Positions 8,684 to 18,434 are shown, counted from the first letter of the stretch. The stretch is DNA of 64,000 nucleotides from Microbulbifer okhotskensis (GCF_023895975.1 NZ_JALBWM010000007.1:1-64000), one strand, 5' to 3'. Numbers and translations: made by a program. Notes: generated by a model not told the origin, from the letters alone.

Positions 8684-9480
8684 CCTTTGGATTGAAGTAG
8701 TCGTTCAATCGCTCTGGAGGCGGCGGCAAAACCAAAGGTGCCTGTAACCATGGTGGCGGCACCAAAACCGCTGCTGCAGTCCAGCTTTACCCCATCCTGC
8801 ATTGATCTTTTTTGCTGGCAAACCTGTCCGTCTGGTTGGGGGTAGACCATGGCCTCAGTAGAGAATATGGCATCGATCCCAAACTGCCGTTTGTGGCTCT
8901 TCTGAAAATTGTGGAAGCGATACAAGTGCTGCCGCACTTTGGCCAGCAGAGGGTCGTTCACTGTGCGGCCGAGATCGGTACATTCAATCCGGTAAAGGGA
9001 GCGCTTGCCACCTGCAGAGCCGACGGTAATCAAGCGAATCTTGCGCGCTTTACAATAGGCAATCAGGGCGGCCTTTATTCGTGCCGCATCAATCGCATCG
9101 ATAACGACATCGATGGGGTGCTCGTCCGGATTGATCAGTTCCGCCAGATTATCGCTGATGATAAAGTCCTCTTCTGTGCGAATCTTTATTTCTGGATTTA
9201 TTTGTCGCAATCGCTCCGCCATGACTTCGACTTTTATACGGCCGACAGTGTCTGCCAGCGCATGACTTTGGCGGTTAGTGTTGGTGATACAGACGTCGTC
9301 CAGGTCGATCAGACTTAGTCTACCCACGCCGCTACGGGCCAGCGCTTCAGCCGTCCAACTGCCGACACCGCCAATGCCGATCACTAACATGTGCGCGTTG
9401 GACAAAAGTTCCAGGGCTTTATCGCCATACAGGCGAGCGACGCCACCAAATCGCTGTATATATTGGTCAGACAGGCTCAT
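8680..9480 (-). CDS. tcdA: tRNA threonylcarbamoyladenosine dehydratase TcdA
   Basis: An E1-like adenylating enzyme that dehydrates t6A37 of tRNA to the cyclic form ct6A. The start MSLSDQYIQRFGGVARLYG is family-typical and sets ATG 9480; seven extra residues precede it in the longer frame. Visible features are the nucleotide-binding loop GIGGVGSW, the DLDDVC..N.NRQ segment, DAIDA and the C-terminal FGFAAASRAI. In E. coli tcdA cooperates with the CsdA-CsdE sulfur relay, whose fused form lies at 4794-6464. The start overlaps the end of the DCC-family gene, so the two are probably co-transcribed. Confidence 0.9.
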   Translation of the reverse strand: MSLSDQYIQRFGGVARLYGDKALELLSNAHMLVIGIGGVGSWTAEALARSGVGRLSLIDLDDVCITNTNRQSHALADTVGRIKVEVMAERLRQINPEIKIRTEEDFIISDNLAELINPDEHPIDVVIDAIDAARIKAALIAYCKARKIRLITVGSAGGKRSLYRIECTDLGRTVNDPLLAKVRQHLYRFHNFQKSHKRQFGIDAIFSTEAMVYPQPDGQVCQQKRSMQDGVKLDCSSGFGAATMVTGTFGFAAASRAIERLLQSKG

Positions 9481-9928
9481 CCGGGATCTCTTCAGGTACA
9501 TCTTCTAAAAAGCGCTGTTTATCATCTTCATTCGGCAGCAGACATCGGTTGCGTCGACCAAACCAGCGGTAGCGGTTGCGGGCTACCAAGTCGTAGAACC
9601 AGTCGCGTATCGGGCGGGGAATGTAGCGTAAAACCGTCAGTAGGCGCCAGGGCCCAGACAGGTGACTGGCAATTTTTAGGGCGGCTTCGCTCTTCGTAAA
9701 CTGCTGGAAATTGTCCCCGTGGCGTTCCAGCAGGATCATAGTTTCGTAAGTATCTAAAGGGAGATTCAGGCGTTCGAGGTAATACAGACCGGCCGGTGAC
9801 TGAACCCGGCAAAGGGCAAAAAAGTGCTCTCTGTCGCAATTGAGTAGCAAGCGGCTCCAGCCATTGCAAAGGTGGCAAAGACTGTCAAAAAGTACGATAT
9901 TTGGGGGTGTTGAGGATGGCATAGTCAT
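9467..9928 (-). CDS. DCC-family thiol-disulfide oxidoreductase-like protein
   Basis: A 153-residue member of the DCC1-like (DUF393) family. The defining N-terminal motif reads FDSLCHLCNGW, keeping a CxxC pair close to the conserved Asp. Further family features are RVQSPAG, Y.TM and the downstream WFYD.VARNRYRWFGRR segment. The thioredoxin-like role is inferred from the family only, and no substrate is known. It overlaps the start of tcdA. Confidence 0.8.
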   Translation of the reverse strand: MTMPSSTPPNIVLFDSLCHLCNGWSRLLLNCDREHFFALCRVQSPAGLYYLERLNLPLDTYETMILLERHGDNFQQFTKSEAALKIASHLSGPWRLLTVLRYIPRPIRDWFYDLVARNRYRWFGRRNRCLLPNEDDKQRFLEDVPEEIPDEPV

Positions 9929-9976
9929 AGGGGAGCGCCGGGCCGGCGCAATGGACCCGGCGCTCGATTCAAAGGA

Positions 9977-10441
9977 TCAGTGCACGTGGCCGTGATCAAC
10001 CTCTTCGGGCGTTGCCTCTCGCACGGAGACAACTTCGACATCAAAATGCAGTTCAACACCGGCAAGGGGATGATTGCCGTTAATGGTCACTTCATCGCCG
10101 TCGATGTCGATAACTTCAACTTCGATAGGGTGACCTTCAGTGCTCTCAGCGCGGAAAGCCATACCTACAGTCAGTTCCTCTACGCCGCCGAAAGCACTGC
10201 GGGGCATGGTTTGGATCAGTTCCGGGTTTTGCTCACCATAGCCATTTTCAGACGCAATAACAGCGGTAAATTTGTCACCTGGTTCCTTTTCCAGCATTTC
10301 CCGCTCCAGGCCAGGAATGATGTTGCCGACCCCCTGTAGAAACTTGAGCGGCTCTCCGTTGGCCGAGGAGTCAATGACTGCTCCGTCGGCGTCTTTCAGG
10401 GTGTAGTGGATCTCCACAACTGTGTGGTTGGAAATCTTCAT
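9977..10441 (-). CDS. slyD: FKBP-type peptidyl-prolyl isomerase, SlyD-like
   Basis: 154 residues in the SlyD arrangement: FKBP strands with the insert-in-flap chaperone domain between about 65 and 130, containing AFGGVEELTVGM and NGNHPLAGVELHFDVEV. GYGE and LEREML also match. The metal-binding tail is short (DHGHVH) compared with the long His-rich tail of E. coli SlyD, so nickel storage is probably limited. Expected role: cytosolic proline isomerisation and chaperoning. It sits alone between oppositely spaced genes. Confidence 0.88.
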   Translation of the reverse strand: MKISNHTVVEIHYTLKDADGAVIDSSANGEPLKFLQGVGNIIPGLEREMLEKEPGDKFTAVIASENGYGEQNPELIQTMPRSAFGGVEELTVGMAFRAESTEGHPIEVEVIDIDGDEVTINGNHPLAGVELHFDVEVVSVREATPEEVDHGHVH

Positions 10442-10576
10442 GAATAATCTCTGACTGTGTAAGAATATATGAACAAGCGCTTACCGCTGTGCTAAAAAAC
10501 GGGGGGTAATAGCTGCGAGACGCAATTGTATTGAGAGGGCAGGCGCGCCGCAACATGTGCGGGCACGCCAAGTTGA

Positions 10577-10936
10577 TCAACAGGCTATGGATAGGTCCTG
10601 CTCACACCCTCCGTAGAGGCCGCTTGCGGTGGAGACAAGGTGACTGCAGAGTTCTGACGGATAGCCAAGTTCCAATAGCTGCCCTTCAAAATAATCCAGC
10701 ATCGCATCGAATAACTCGGGGTTTAATCCTCTGGCCAGAAAACTTGCCCGGCTGGTCCGATCGGGCTCCGGTGTGGTTGATAGTGCGTGGTTAAGAAATT
10801 GAGCTTGGCGACTTAATTGTTTGCGGAAATCGCAGGTTTCGTAGGTTGAAAGGTGATGGCTAATGGCACCGTAAAATTCACTCACTGTACGGTTGACAAA
10901 TTTAGCACCCCCAACCTGATCCAACAGGCTTTCCAT
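10577..10936 (-). CDS. Truncated-hemoglobin-like protein without obvious proximal histidine
   Basis: 119 residues with the outline of group 1 truncated globins: LLDQVGGAKFVNRTVSEFY at the start, FLNHAL mid-way, then LARGLNPELFDAMLDYFEGQLLELGY. In the family, the position before the ARGL-like turn is the proximal heme-binding His. Here the aligned base triplet is CTG (Leu). The assignment rests on pattern similarity only. If correct, heme binding may be lost or altered. Confidence 0.5.
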   Translation of the reverse strand: MESLLDQVGGAKFVNRTVSEFYGAISHHLSTYETCDFRKQLSRQAQFLNHALSTTPEPDRTSRASFLARGLNPELFDAMLDYFEGQLLELGYPSELCSHLVSTASGLYGGCEQDLSIAC

Positions 10937-11273
10937 ATCTCTCCCCCCGGTGAGCAGTTGGCACTGATTAAAAAGTTATCCGCAGAGCCGAAAAAATATT
11001 TTGTTAGTTAAAAGCACAAGGTGCGTTGGCTCAATGGCGGTACAGCATTAATTGCTGACGAGCGTAAGACATATTCATTCGCTATGCCAACTTGCTTTAA
11101 GAAAATTGTCATTCGGTTCGACAGGTTGTCATATATAGAGGCCTTATATCCGCCATGAGGAAAAATGACGTTTGCGCAAGTGTTTTCTTAAGCTTTACAC
11201 TTTACTTTTGTTTGTTGGTGTTAAACTGCACGCTTGCACCAAATTATAAATTTTCAACAGGTTGAGACAAATT
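10937..11273. other. 337-bp divergent intergenic region
   Basis: AT-rich spacer between the globin-like gene and the HIT gene. It must contain both promoters, but no pair of hexamers is convincing, and I see no small gene or structured RNA here. Confidence 0.4.
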
Positions 11274-11696
11274 ATGGCAAGTATTTTCACTCAAATAATA
11301 AATGGCGAATTGCCCGGAAATTTTATTTGGCGCGATGATAAAGTTGTGGCCATTTTGACGATTTCCCCCATTAAAACTGGCCATTGTTTAGTTATTCCAA
11401 TCGAAGAAATTAATCACTGGGATGATGTCCCAGTGGATCTTGCTGCCCACTTGATGTTGGTTGCACAGAAAGTGGCGAAAGGGCTCAAGGCCGTATATTC
11501 GCCAAAGCGCGTTGGCGTCATGATTGCAGGGTTGGAGGTGCCTCATACTCACATCCATCTGATACCGGTCAACGAATTGTCAGATTTTGATTTTTCAAAG
11601 CAGAATCCCGCTGCGCCAGAGCAGTTGGCACAAGAAGCTGAAAAGGTCCGCGAGGCGCTGCGGGAGTGTGGCTTTAACGAGGCGGAGAGCGCTTAA
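11274..11696 (+). CDS. HIT-family nucleotide-binding protein
   Basis: 140 residues from ATG 11274. The histidine triad HTHIHLIP lies near residue 95, preceded by family segments GHCLVIP and A.HLM.VAQKVAKGL. HIT proteins of this size hydrolyse adenosine 5'-phosphoramidate or dinucleoside polyphosphates. The exact substrate is not predictable. The frame extends 4 codons further upstream to a TTG, but the ATG start gives the usual MASIFTQII N-terminus. Confidence 0.88.
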   Translation: MASIFTQIINGELPGNFIWRDDKVVAILTISPIKTGHCLVIPIEEINHWDDVPVDLAAHLMLVAQKVAKGLKAVYSPKRVGVMIAGLEVPHTHIHLIPVNELSDFDFSKQNPAAPEQLAQEAEKVREALRECGFNEAESA

Positions 11697-11831
11697 ATTT
11701 TGCTATTGAATTGATTCTGACTACGGGGTCACCTGAGTGTTCTTCAGGAAATTTGTGGAGGCCACTGCATCCGAACCCGGACCTCAGGTAGTCTATTGCT
11801 AAGAAATGGTAACAACGATGAGATTCCCCCA

Positions 11832-12641
11832 ATGATGACCTTGAAGAAAGCTCTTTTTACTCCGCTGCTGGCAGTTTGGGCCATGCTTGCAGCTTATGGT
11901 GCCTCTATCCAGGCTGAAGAAATGGAAACCAAACACTTCGATGTTAAAGGGTTTACACAGGTGTCCCTGAAGGGAAATTCGCACCTGGAGCTGATACAGG
12001 GCGATAGCTTTACCGTGGTCGCTGCTGGTCCCACCAGCACAATGCCCTACGTAAAGGTAGAAGTAAAAGGGAGGACGCTTGAGTTGTCGGTGGATGAAAA
12101 CACCCAGAACTGGTTGGGGTTTGTCACAATCTCGCGGGGGCAGGGACAGGAGGTCAACTTTACTGTGACTATGCCAAAAATAGACGCCCTGAGGGTAACT
12201 GGTTCGGGCGAGGCCAGGTCTGCCAGTATTGAGAGCGAAAGCCTCGATTTGGCGGTGACGGGCTCTGGCACCATCGATGTCGACAAGGTGGCCTCAGAGA
12301 ACCTTAAAGCTTACATCACCGGTTCCGGTGATCTATTTTTAGAGAAGGCACTGGCCGTCAGCGGTGAGGTAGCCGTTACCGGTTCTGGAGACATGAATAT
12401 CGGCAATATCACAGGGGAAAGTCTGTCTGCTGAGATCAAAGGTTCTGGCGATATGGTAGTTGGAGGGCGTGTTGCCACTGTGAATATTCGGGTAATGGGA
12501 TCGGGAGATTTTTCTGGCCGCAGTCTTCGCGCAGACAGCGCCAGTGGGTCCGTGATGGGCTCCGGCGATATTGTTTTGAAGCGACCAGGGAGCGATTCAT
12601 TTTCCGTAGTTGGGTCAGGAGACATCGCGCTGGTCGACTAA
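11832..12641 (+). CDS. Exported GIN-domain (DUF2807) protein with GSGD repeats
   Basis: The two adjacent ATG codons at 11832 and 11835 precede a signal peptide (TLKKALFTPLLAVWAMLAAYGASIQA). The mature protein starts with HFDVKGFTQVSLKGNSHLEL, typical of the GIN/DUF2807 family, and continues as a beta-solenoid with eight evenly spaced GSG(D/E/T) turns such as VTGSGE, ITGSGD, IKGSGD and VVGSGD. The fold is expected to be periplasmic or surface exposed. Family function is not established. It stands alone between the HIT gene and ycjX. Confidence 0.8.
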   Translation: MMTLKKALFTPLLAVWAMLAAYGASIQAEEMETKHFDVKGFTQVSLKGNSHLELIQGDSFTVVAAGPTSTMPYVKVEVKGRTLELSVDENTQNWLGFVTISRGQGQEVNFTVTMPKIDALRVTGSGEARSASIESESLDLAVTGSGTIDVDKVASENLKAYITGSGDLFLEKALAVSGEVAVTGSGDMNIGNITGESLSAEIKGSGDMVVGGRVATVNIRVMGSGDFSGRSLRADSASGSVMGSGDIVLKRPGSDSFSVVGSGDIALVD

Positions 12642-12755
12642 TCCGCAGTACTATCACTTAATCTATTTTGCGCGCTGCCCAAGAGGAAGCGCGCTTACCT
12701 TTGTGAGAGTGTTCTCCTCAGATCTCTGCCTTACCTTCCCGGAAGCTGCTTTTCT

Positions 12756-14225
12756 ATGAAACCCCAGTTGATAGAGTGCGAGCCTCGCGCACACGCGGAC
12801 TCTGCAGATACAAAAAACCAATCCCGTCCCCGCTTGAAAGATAAGTTGCGTCGCTGGGGACGGGAGGCCCAGGACAAATCCCACTGGGCGGCTGAACGCC
12901 TGATGGATCGGCGAGTCTGTGTTGGGGTTACGGGACTCAGTGGCGCGGGCAAGTCAACACTTTTAACCAGTTTGATCTATCAGCTCAGTCACCCGCAGAA
13001 GTCCCAATTGCCCGGTTTTGCGCCAGCCCTGAATGGGGATTTATTGGGTGCGGAGCTGCGGCCCGCATTGGATTCGGGGTTGCCACCTTTTGATTATGAA
13101 GGCTGTCTAGCCGCGTTACTGGCAAACCCTCCACGCTGGCCGCAAAGTACCCGAGATGCGTCGGCGATGGAATTGCACATCCATCTGCGTAGTCGCCGTC
13201 GCTTCAGGGGAGAGGGTACCAGAACCCTGATATTGGAGTTGCGCGACTATCCGGGAGAGTGGTTGATGGATTTGCCGCTCTTACGTATGGATTATACCGA
13301 GTGGTGTCGTCATCAGGCCCACCTCATTGGTACAGATACTCGTTCGACACTGGCGCCACAGCTAATCGCCAAGTTGGCGGCACTTTCTCCGCAGGCGGAC
13401 TCGGGTGAAGTAGATTTGATGGCCCTCTGGGGGGAGTATCGCAGCTTCCTGCTGGATTGTAGGGCACAATGTAAGCTCAGCTATTTACAGCCCGGTAGAG
13501 CTCTACTCAAAGACGAAGATTATGGGGTCTTACCGTTACTAGATTTGCGCGGACTGGATTCAGCGCAGCTCGCCGCGTTGCCTGAGACCTGTGTCTACAA
13601 AGTTTTACAGAGCTATTATAACGCCTATGTGCAAACGCAGGTCCGCCCCTTTGTCGAAAGCCACTTTCATCATTTGGATCGACAGCTAGTACTGGTTGAT
13701 ATGATTGGCACTTTGTTCGCTGGTGAACAGGCTCTGGAAGATATGCGATTGGCATTTGCCCATATCGCTGACACATTTCACTATGGTGAGTCAGGGCTGA
13801 TCAGTAAGCTCTGGCGGCCACGAGTGAACCGATTGCTGTTTGCTGCGACTAAGGTGGATCAGGTACTCGCTGCGGATCATGATGTTCTGCGCCAACTCCT
13901 CGGACAGCAACTACAACAGACTTTCTCGGATGCTCGACTTCGGGGCTTGCCGGTTTTTAGTGAAGCGATTGCGGCAGTTCGCTGCTCTAGAGAAGGGCAG
14001 AGGAATGGGCGGCGACTATTAATGGGGCACGATCTGGGCGGGCACTACTTGGGCTTCGAGAATGCAGAAATTTTTGCCCAGCTGCCGTATGAGGATCAGG
14101 GTTGGCAGCATTACGAGGGGGCTGCCCCCCCACAGTTGAGGCCCCCGTTGGGGATGGAGTCTGGCCATGTTCCCCATATCCGGGTCGATGCGCTATTGAA
14201 CCTGCTGTTGGGAGATAAAGTGTGA
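12756..14225 (+). CDS. ycjX: YcjX-family P-loop protein (DUF463)
   Basis: 489 residues with the Walker A motif GLSGAGKST near residue 60, and the family segments RDYPGEWL..LPLL and DMIGTLFAGEQALEDM. In E. coli ycjX and ycjF form a pair in the phage-shock/heat-shock regulon. Their precise role is unknown. Its stop overlaps the GTG of ycjF (GTGA), so the two are translationally coupled. No pspA homologue is seen nearby. Confidence 0.9.
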   Translation: MKPQLIECEPRAHADSADTKNQSRPRLKDKLRRWGREAQDKSHWAAERLMDRRVCVGVTGLSGAGKSTLLTSLIYQLSHPQKSQLPGFAPALNGDLLGAELRPALDSGLPPFDYEGCLAALLANPPRWPQSTRDASAMELHIHLRSRRRFRGEGTRTLILELRDYPGEWLMDLPLLRMDYTEWCRHQAHLIGTDTRSTLAPQLIAKLAALSPQADSGEVDLMALWGEYRSFLLDCRAQCKLSYLQPGRALLKDEDYGVLPLLDLRGLDSAQLAALPETCVYKVLQSYYNAYVQTQVRPFVESHFHHLDRQLVLVDMIGTLFAGEQALEDMRLAFAHIADTFHYGESGLISKLWRPRVNRLLFAATKVDQVLAADHDVLRQLLGQQLQQTFSDARLRGLPVFSEAIAAVRCSREGQRNGRRLLMGHDLGGHYLGFENAEIFAQLPYEDQGWQHYEGAAPPQLRPPLGMESGHVPHIRVDALLNLLLGDKV

Positions 14226-15346
14226 TTGAGAATGAAAAGAGTACGGAATATCGACGCGAAACCCGTATCGAATCTTTAGAGGAACCGAATCGAGAGGACT
14301 CAGAAAGGGATGCCACACATGTTGAGTCTCTCAGCGATGAGGCAGTAGAAATCCCCAGATCAATCACCACCGGTGAGTCATTGCCGGACCGGATTGCCTT
14401 CTCCGAATTACGTTTGCCTGTGTTTAGGTTTAAGTGGTTAAAGCCAGCAATCTTTTCTGCTCTCGCGGTGGTTGTGGCTGTTATTGCCTGGGAATTTCAC
14501 GGCCTGTATCAATGGGCGGCGGATAAACACTGGGGGCTGGGGGCTCTTGTAGGGTTGCTCATCGCCGGAGTTGTCGGAGCTATTGGCGGTTCAGTATGGG
14601 AATTCTTTAACGCTGGGCGTCCGATCAGCAAGTTGCAAAAAACCCAGGCAATGGCTGCTGAAATCCGTGACTGTCGAAGTCATCAGGAGGCGCAGGCATT
14701 CAGGCGCAGTTTGCAGGAACACTTTACCGGTAAACCCCAAGGGGTATTACTCAATCGGGTTTTGGATGAAGCTGCCGATTACTACGACAGCAGTGAGCTG
14801 CTACAGCATCTGGAGGTCACCTTTTTAAATGCCTTGGATCAGGAAGCGCTGAGGAGAATTGTGCGCCACTCAACTGCGACTGGAGCCTTGGTAGGTCTAA
14901 GCCCTTTCGCGAGTATTGATATTCTGGTGGCCTTACGACAGTCGTTGCAGATGATTGACGATATCGCCCAAATTTACGGAGTACGCCCGTCGCTTGTGGT
15001 GCGCTGGCGCTTGTTTAAGAAAGTTCTGTCATTGGTCGCCTACAGTGGGGCCAGCGAATACGCAATCACGGAAATGTGGCCTGAACTTGTCGGTGACAGT
15101 GTGTTAAGTACAGTTTCGGCTCGGTTGGGGCAAGGCGTGGGAGCGAGCCTGTTTATTGCGCGTATAGGGTTGGCCACGATACAGAGCTGCCGTCCAATCC
15201 CTTTTACAGAGAAGCAGCGTCCGCGTCTGCGCTCAGTTATGGCTCGCATTGGAGCCGGCCTGAAAGAGCGCATGCCGGAGATATTTTCTGTTGCAAGGTT
15301 TGGTCAGCGCAGAGAAGGTAAAATTCGTCGACCAAGCTCAGAGTGA
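14222..15346 (+). CDS. ycjF: YcjF-family inner membrane protein (DUF697)
   Basis: 374 residues. A charged, cytosolic N-terminal 65 residues is followed by two membrane helices (about 79-95 and 105-125) and the DUF697-type C-terminal half containing STATGALVGLSPFASIDILV. It starts at GTG 14222 within the ycjX stop. This is the usual partner of YcjX and was probably co-transcribed with it. Confidence 0.88.
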   Translation: MIENEKSTEYRRETRIESLEEPNREDSERDATHVESLSDEAVEIPRSITTGESLPDRIAFSELRLPVFRFKWLKPAIFSALAVVVAVIAWEFHGLYQWAADKHWGLGALVGLLIAGVVGAIGGSVWEFFNAGRPISKLQKTQAMAAEIRDCRSHQEAQAFRRSLQEHFTGKPQGVLLNRVLDEAADYYDSSELLQHLEVTFLNALDQEALRRIVRHSTATGALVGLSPFASIDILVALRQSLQMIDDIAQIYGVRPSLVVRWRLFKKVLSLVAYSGASEYAITEMWPELVGDSVLSTVSARLGQGVGASLFIARIGLATIQSCRPIPFTEKQRPRLRSVMARIGAGLKERMPEIFSVARFGQRREGKIRRPSSE

Positions 15347-15381
15347 CTTTGTCTGGCAAATACTCAAGGCCCGGGCTGTAA

Positions 15382-15894
15382 CTATTGAAACTGTTTTTTC
15401 ATGAGCATTCGGGTGTGGTGTCGGTCGACTAGCTGTGCCAGGGTTTGGTAGCGACGCTTGATAAATGGGGAGGGGTCGTTGTTTCCCGATTCATCCTGAT
15501 ATTCAACCCCAGAGCGGACATGTTGAAGTTCTTTGGCCAGCTCTTTGATGGCATTGAAAATTTTCTGCGTATCGCCCTTGTTGTGGAATACCGAGCTTTG
15601 CGTTGTATCCGTCAGGTAGCTATTACACTCGTTTAGCCAGTCCAGCCTCTGCTCCAGGAATTGAATGGTGTTGCGAATTCCCCCTTTATACTCAGGGTTG
15701 AAATGCTCATTGATGTATTTATCGAGGCTGCGCATTCCGGTGTTGACAAATTGCTCCACTACATCACTGCAGTATTTATCTGAAAGGTAAGAAGGATGGG
15801 ATTTTGCATTGCTTAAATTGCTGATGAGTAGTAAACAGGCAAGCAATAGGGCGCGCTGAATCACTGTATTAAAGACGTTCATGTTGTTGCCCAT
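15382..15894 (-). CDS. Exported hypothetical protein
   Basis: 170 residues. A signal peptide is clear: a hydrophobic stretch ALLLACLLLISN followed by LSNAKS. The mature part is helical and charged and carries two cysteines (YCSDVVEQ and LNECNSY) that could form a disulfide in the periplasm. No family was recognised. The start may be the first Met (15894) or the fifth residue (15882). It converges with ycjF. Confidence 0.6.
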   Translation of the reverse strand: MGNNMNVFNTVIQRALLLACLLLISNLSNAKSHPSYLSDKYCSDVVEQFVNTGMRSLDKYINEHFNPEYKGGIRNTIQFLEQRLDWLNECNSYLTDTTQSSVFHNKGDTQKIFNAIKELAKELQHVRSGVEYQDESGNNDPSPFIKRRYQTLAQLVDRHHTRMLMKKQFQ

Positions 15895-16126
15895 AGGGTT
15901 TGCTCTTATTAATAGCTGTTATTTTATCCGCCTAAGATTTTTTTTGTTTTGTAATTTCCTTAGGTGGACTGAGATCTGTGATACTAGTCACATGAATATC
16001 CAATGCAAAGTCAAGTGTCAATGATTATTAAGTAAGAAATGTCAGCTTGAGATGGTTGTGCAGGGTGGTCTTCTTTGTCGGGTTGCCCAAATAATATTCG
16101 AAAATATGGTTGAGAGGGAATGTGTT

Positions 16127-17485
16127 GTGGCTGAGTATGATTTTGACCTTTTTGTTATTGGGGCTGGTTCCGGTGGTGTGCGGGCAGCCCGTATGGCTGC
16201 TGCGCAAGGCATGAAAGTGGTAGTGGCTGAAGATCGCTACATGGGGGGAACTTGCGTAAATGTTGGCTGCGTTCCCAAGAAGTTATTTGTCTACGCAAGC
16301 GGTTACCAAGCAGATTTTTCAGATGCCGGTGCATATGGGTGGAGTCGTTCCGATGTTGAATTCGATTGGCCGACACTACGCGATAACAATGCCAAGGAAG
16401 TTGCGCGGCTCAATGGCATATACCGGAGCTTGCTAGAGGGCTCTGGTGTAAAGATCCTGAACGGCAGGGCGAATGTTACTGGTCCGCACTCGGTATCGGT
16501 AAATGGCGATCAAATGACTGCGGAGCGTATTCTGGTGGCGACAGGAGGGTGGCCATTTATACCGGAGATTCCAGGTCGCGAATTCGTATTGACCTCCAAT
16601 GAGGTCTTCTCTATGGAGACCTTGCCCAAGCGGGTGCTGGTTGTTGGGGGAGGGTACATTGCTGTTGAGTTTGCCGGTATTTTTGCTGGCCTGGGTGCAG
16701 ATGTGCACCTCTCCTACCGGAGGGACTTGTTCCTGCGAGGATTTGACCGCGATATCCGATCTTTTGTGCGCGATGAAATGCTGAAGAAAAATATCGAGTT
16801 GAAGTTTAACCACAATGTCGCATCTATTGAGAAGTTGCAGGACGGTAGTCTTCTTGTTTACGCCGATGATGGCTCTAGCATCAATGTTGACATGGTTCTT
16901 TACGCAACTGGGCGCGTCGCTAATACCAGTGGTTTGGGGGTGGAGGAGCAGGGGGTTGTTCTTCATCGGGATGGAACAATCTCAGTAGACGACAATTTCA
17001 GGACCAATATACGTTCAATTTATGCTCTCGGTGATGTTACAGGGGAGCCCCAGCTAACGCCGGTTGCTTTAGCGGAGGCGATGGCCCTGGTGAAACACTG
17101 GCGCACGGGAGAGACTGCTGATATTGATTACAACAATATACCCACCGCCGTTTTTTGCCAGCCCAATATTGGCACAGTGGGTTTGTCTGAGGAGGAGGCC
17201 AGGAATTCAGGGCTGAATGTCACCGTCTTCAAATCGGAATTCCGCCCTATGCGCCATACCGTAAGCGGTAATACTGAGCGGACGCTTATGAAGCTGGTCG
17301 TTGATTCTTCTACTGATAAGGTTATTGGTGTGCATATGGTAGGTGATGATGCAGGAGAGATCATTCAGGGGATGGCTGTGGCTCTCAAAGCGGGCGCCAG
17401 CAAGAAAACCTTTGACGAAACCATAGGAATCCACCCAACGGCTGCCGAAGAGTTTGTGACGATGCGGACTCCCGTGGAGGGCTAG
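16127..17485 (+). CDS. gor: Glutathione-disulfide reductase
   Basis: An FAD/NADPH pyridine nucleotide-disulfide oxidoreductase of 452 residues, the usual length for Gor. The FAD loop is GAGSGGVRA, the redox pair C43/C48 sits in [12 protein letters not shown], the NADPH-binding loop is [11 protein letters not shown] with SYRRD and LRGFD downstream (the Arg residues that select NADPH), and the C-terminal HPTAAEE carries the catalytic His-Glu. GTG 16127 is preferred because GAGAGGGA (16112-16119) sits just before it; longer starts at 16052 or 16106 add unrelated residues. It reduces GSSG to GSH in the cytosol. Confidence 0.92.
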   Translation: MAEYDFDLFVIGAGSGGVRAARMAAAQGMKVVVAEDRYMGGTCVNVGCVPKKLFVYASGYQADFSDAGAYGWSRSDVEFDWPTLRDNNAKEVARLNGIYRSLLEGSGVKILNGRANVTGPHSVSVNGDQMTAERILVATGGWPFIPEIPGREFVLTSNEVFSMETLPKRVLVVGGGYIAVEFAGIFAGLGADVHLSYRRDLFLRGFDRDIRSFVRDEMLKKNIELKFNHNVASIEKLQDGSLLVYADDGSSINVDMVLYATGRVANTSGLGVEEQGVVLHRDGTISVDDNFRTNIRSIYALGDVTGEPQLTPVALAEAMALVKHWRTGETADIDYNNIPTAVFCQPNIGTVGLSEEEARNSGLNVTVFKSEFRPMRHTVSGNTERTLMKLVVDSSTDKVIGVHMVGDDAGEIIQGMAVALKAGASKKTFDETIGIHPTAAEEFVTMRTPVEG

Positions 17486-17542
17486 GTTGGAAAAATTGCG
17501 GCCGAGAAGGTGGCATTGGGGCGGTTCATTTGGGGTTAAAGC

Positions 17543-17574
17543 GAGAAAAGGCGACATTTATGTCGCCTTTTCTC
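17543..17574. terminator. Bidirectional terminator between gor and the HPF-like gene
   Basis: GAGAAAAGGCGACA (17543-17556), loop TTTA, TGTCGCCTTTTCTC (17561-17574): a perfect 14-bp stem with A and T runs in the arms. It lies just inside two convergent gene ends. Confidence 0.85.
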
Positions 17575-17586
17575 ATGGTTCAGCGA

Positions 17587-17955
17587 TCAGTTCAGCTCTT
17601 CTGCAATTTCCGATTCATGTTCATGCAGCGCTTGATGCCGCCGGGTTTTCTTGCGTTCACCGCGTTGTTTTAGGCAGCGCTCGGCAGAGGCAAAAGTATC
17701 ATTAACCGCGCGGTGAATTGATTCGTGCTCACTACTAATAGTCACGGAATTGCCACTAATCGCAAGCTCTAGGGACGCTCTGAAGTGTCTGCCTTTGGTT
17801 TTGTGTTGATGGGGAGCTTCGAGGACGACGCGACTATGTATAATGTCGCCACAATAACGTTCCAGCTTATGTAGCTTTTTACATACGGTAGTAGCCAGGG
17901 CGGCAGACTTATCGATATCGCGGAACACAATGTTATCGTTAGGCGTTGATTTCAT
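17587..17955 (-). CDS. HPF/RaiA-family ribosome-associated protein
   Basis: 122 residues from ATG 17955, which has GGAGG at 17965-17969 nine bases upstream. The core resembles short hibernation factors: ALATTVCKKLHKLERY, SRVVLEAP, GRHFRASLELAISGN and an AVNDTFASAERCLKQ helix. The tail is very basic (RKKTRRHQ) and then acidic. It is expected to bind 30S subunits in stationary phase or stress. The family is divergent here, so assignment to HPF or RaiA is not possible. Confidence 0.7.
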   Translation of the reverse strand: MKSTPNDNIVFRDIDKSAALATTVCKKLHKLERYCGDIIHSRVVLEAPHQHKTKGRHFRASLELAISGNSVTISSEHESIHRAVNDTFASAERCLKQRGERKKTRRHQALHEHESEIAEELN

Positions 17956-18434
17956 GGGCAAATACCTCCGGTTAAAAGAAACCATGCAGGCCGCAGTTGC
18001 GGTTTGCTGTAAGAAGGTAGGGCGCCCTAGGGGGAGGGATCGGGCCTGTAGTTTGGAGCACCGAGCTGCCGGAATCGCAACGATTGTTTGCTGACAAAGC
18101 AGCTTCAGGTGTTTTACGTCCGGGTCGGGCTTCCACTGAGTCCAGCGATCTTCTCCCTGGTATCCATAATGCTTCCGCTAGAAAAAAAATCAAGCGCTAT
18201 CGCTGAAAAATTTCATATGAATTTCGGTGTGATGCCATTCTCCTGACCAATATCAGTAAAAATTAAGGTTTATTGGCGAGTTGCTGGGTCGGGTGGACGC
18301 AAGGTCATTGCCGTCAGGTCGCGGCCTGCGTAAAATTGACCATATTGCACGGTAGCTTTGGTACATTTCAGTGCCAAGAGTGGCTGTGATCCCAAGTTAC
18401 GAAACACATCAAATCGAGAAATGGGTTCTGGACG
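17956..18434. other. 479-bp divergent intergenic region
   Basis: This lies between the HPF-like gene (minus) and the coiled-coil protein (plus). A 73-codon minus-strand frame at 17972-18193 has no coding character. I see no RNA gene or clear promoter. Confidence 0.4.

Noticed and set aside
12311..12625. Antisense frame with regular SPEP repeats in the GIN gene
   Set aside because: The repeats are the reverse complement of the genuine GSGD repeats.
17972..18193. 73-codon minus-strand frame upstream of the HPF-like gene
   Set aside because: Low-complexity composition, no ribosome binding site and no recognisable motif.
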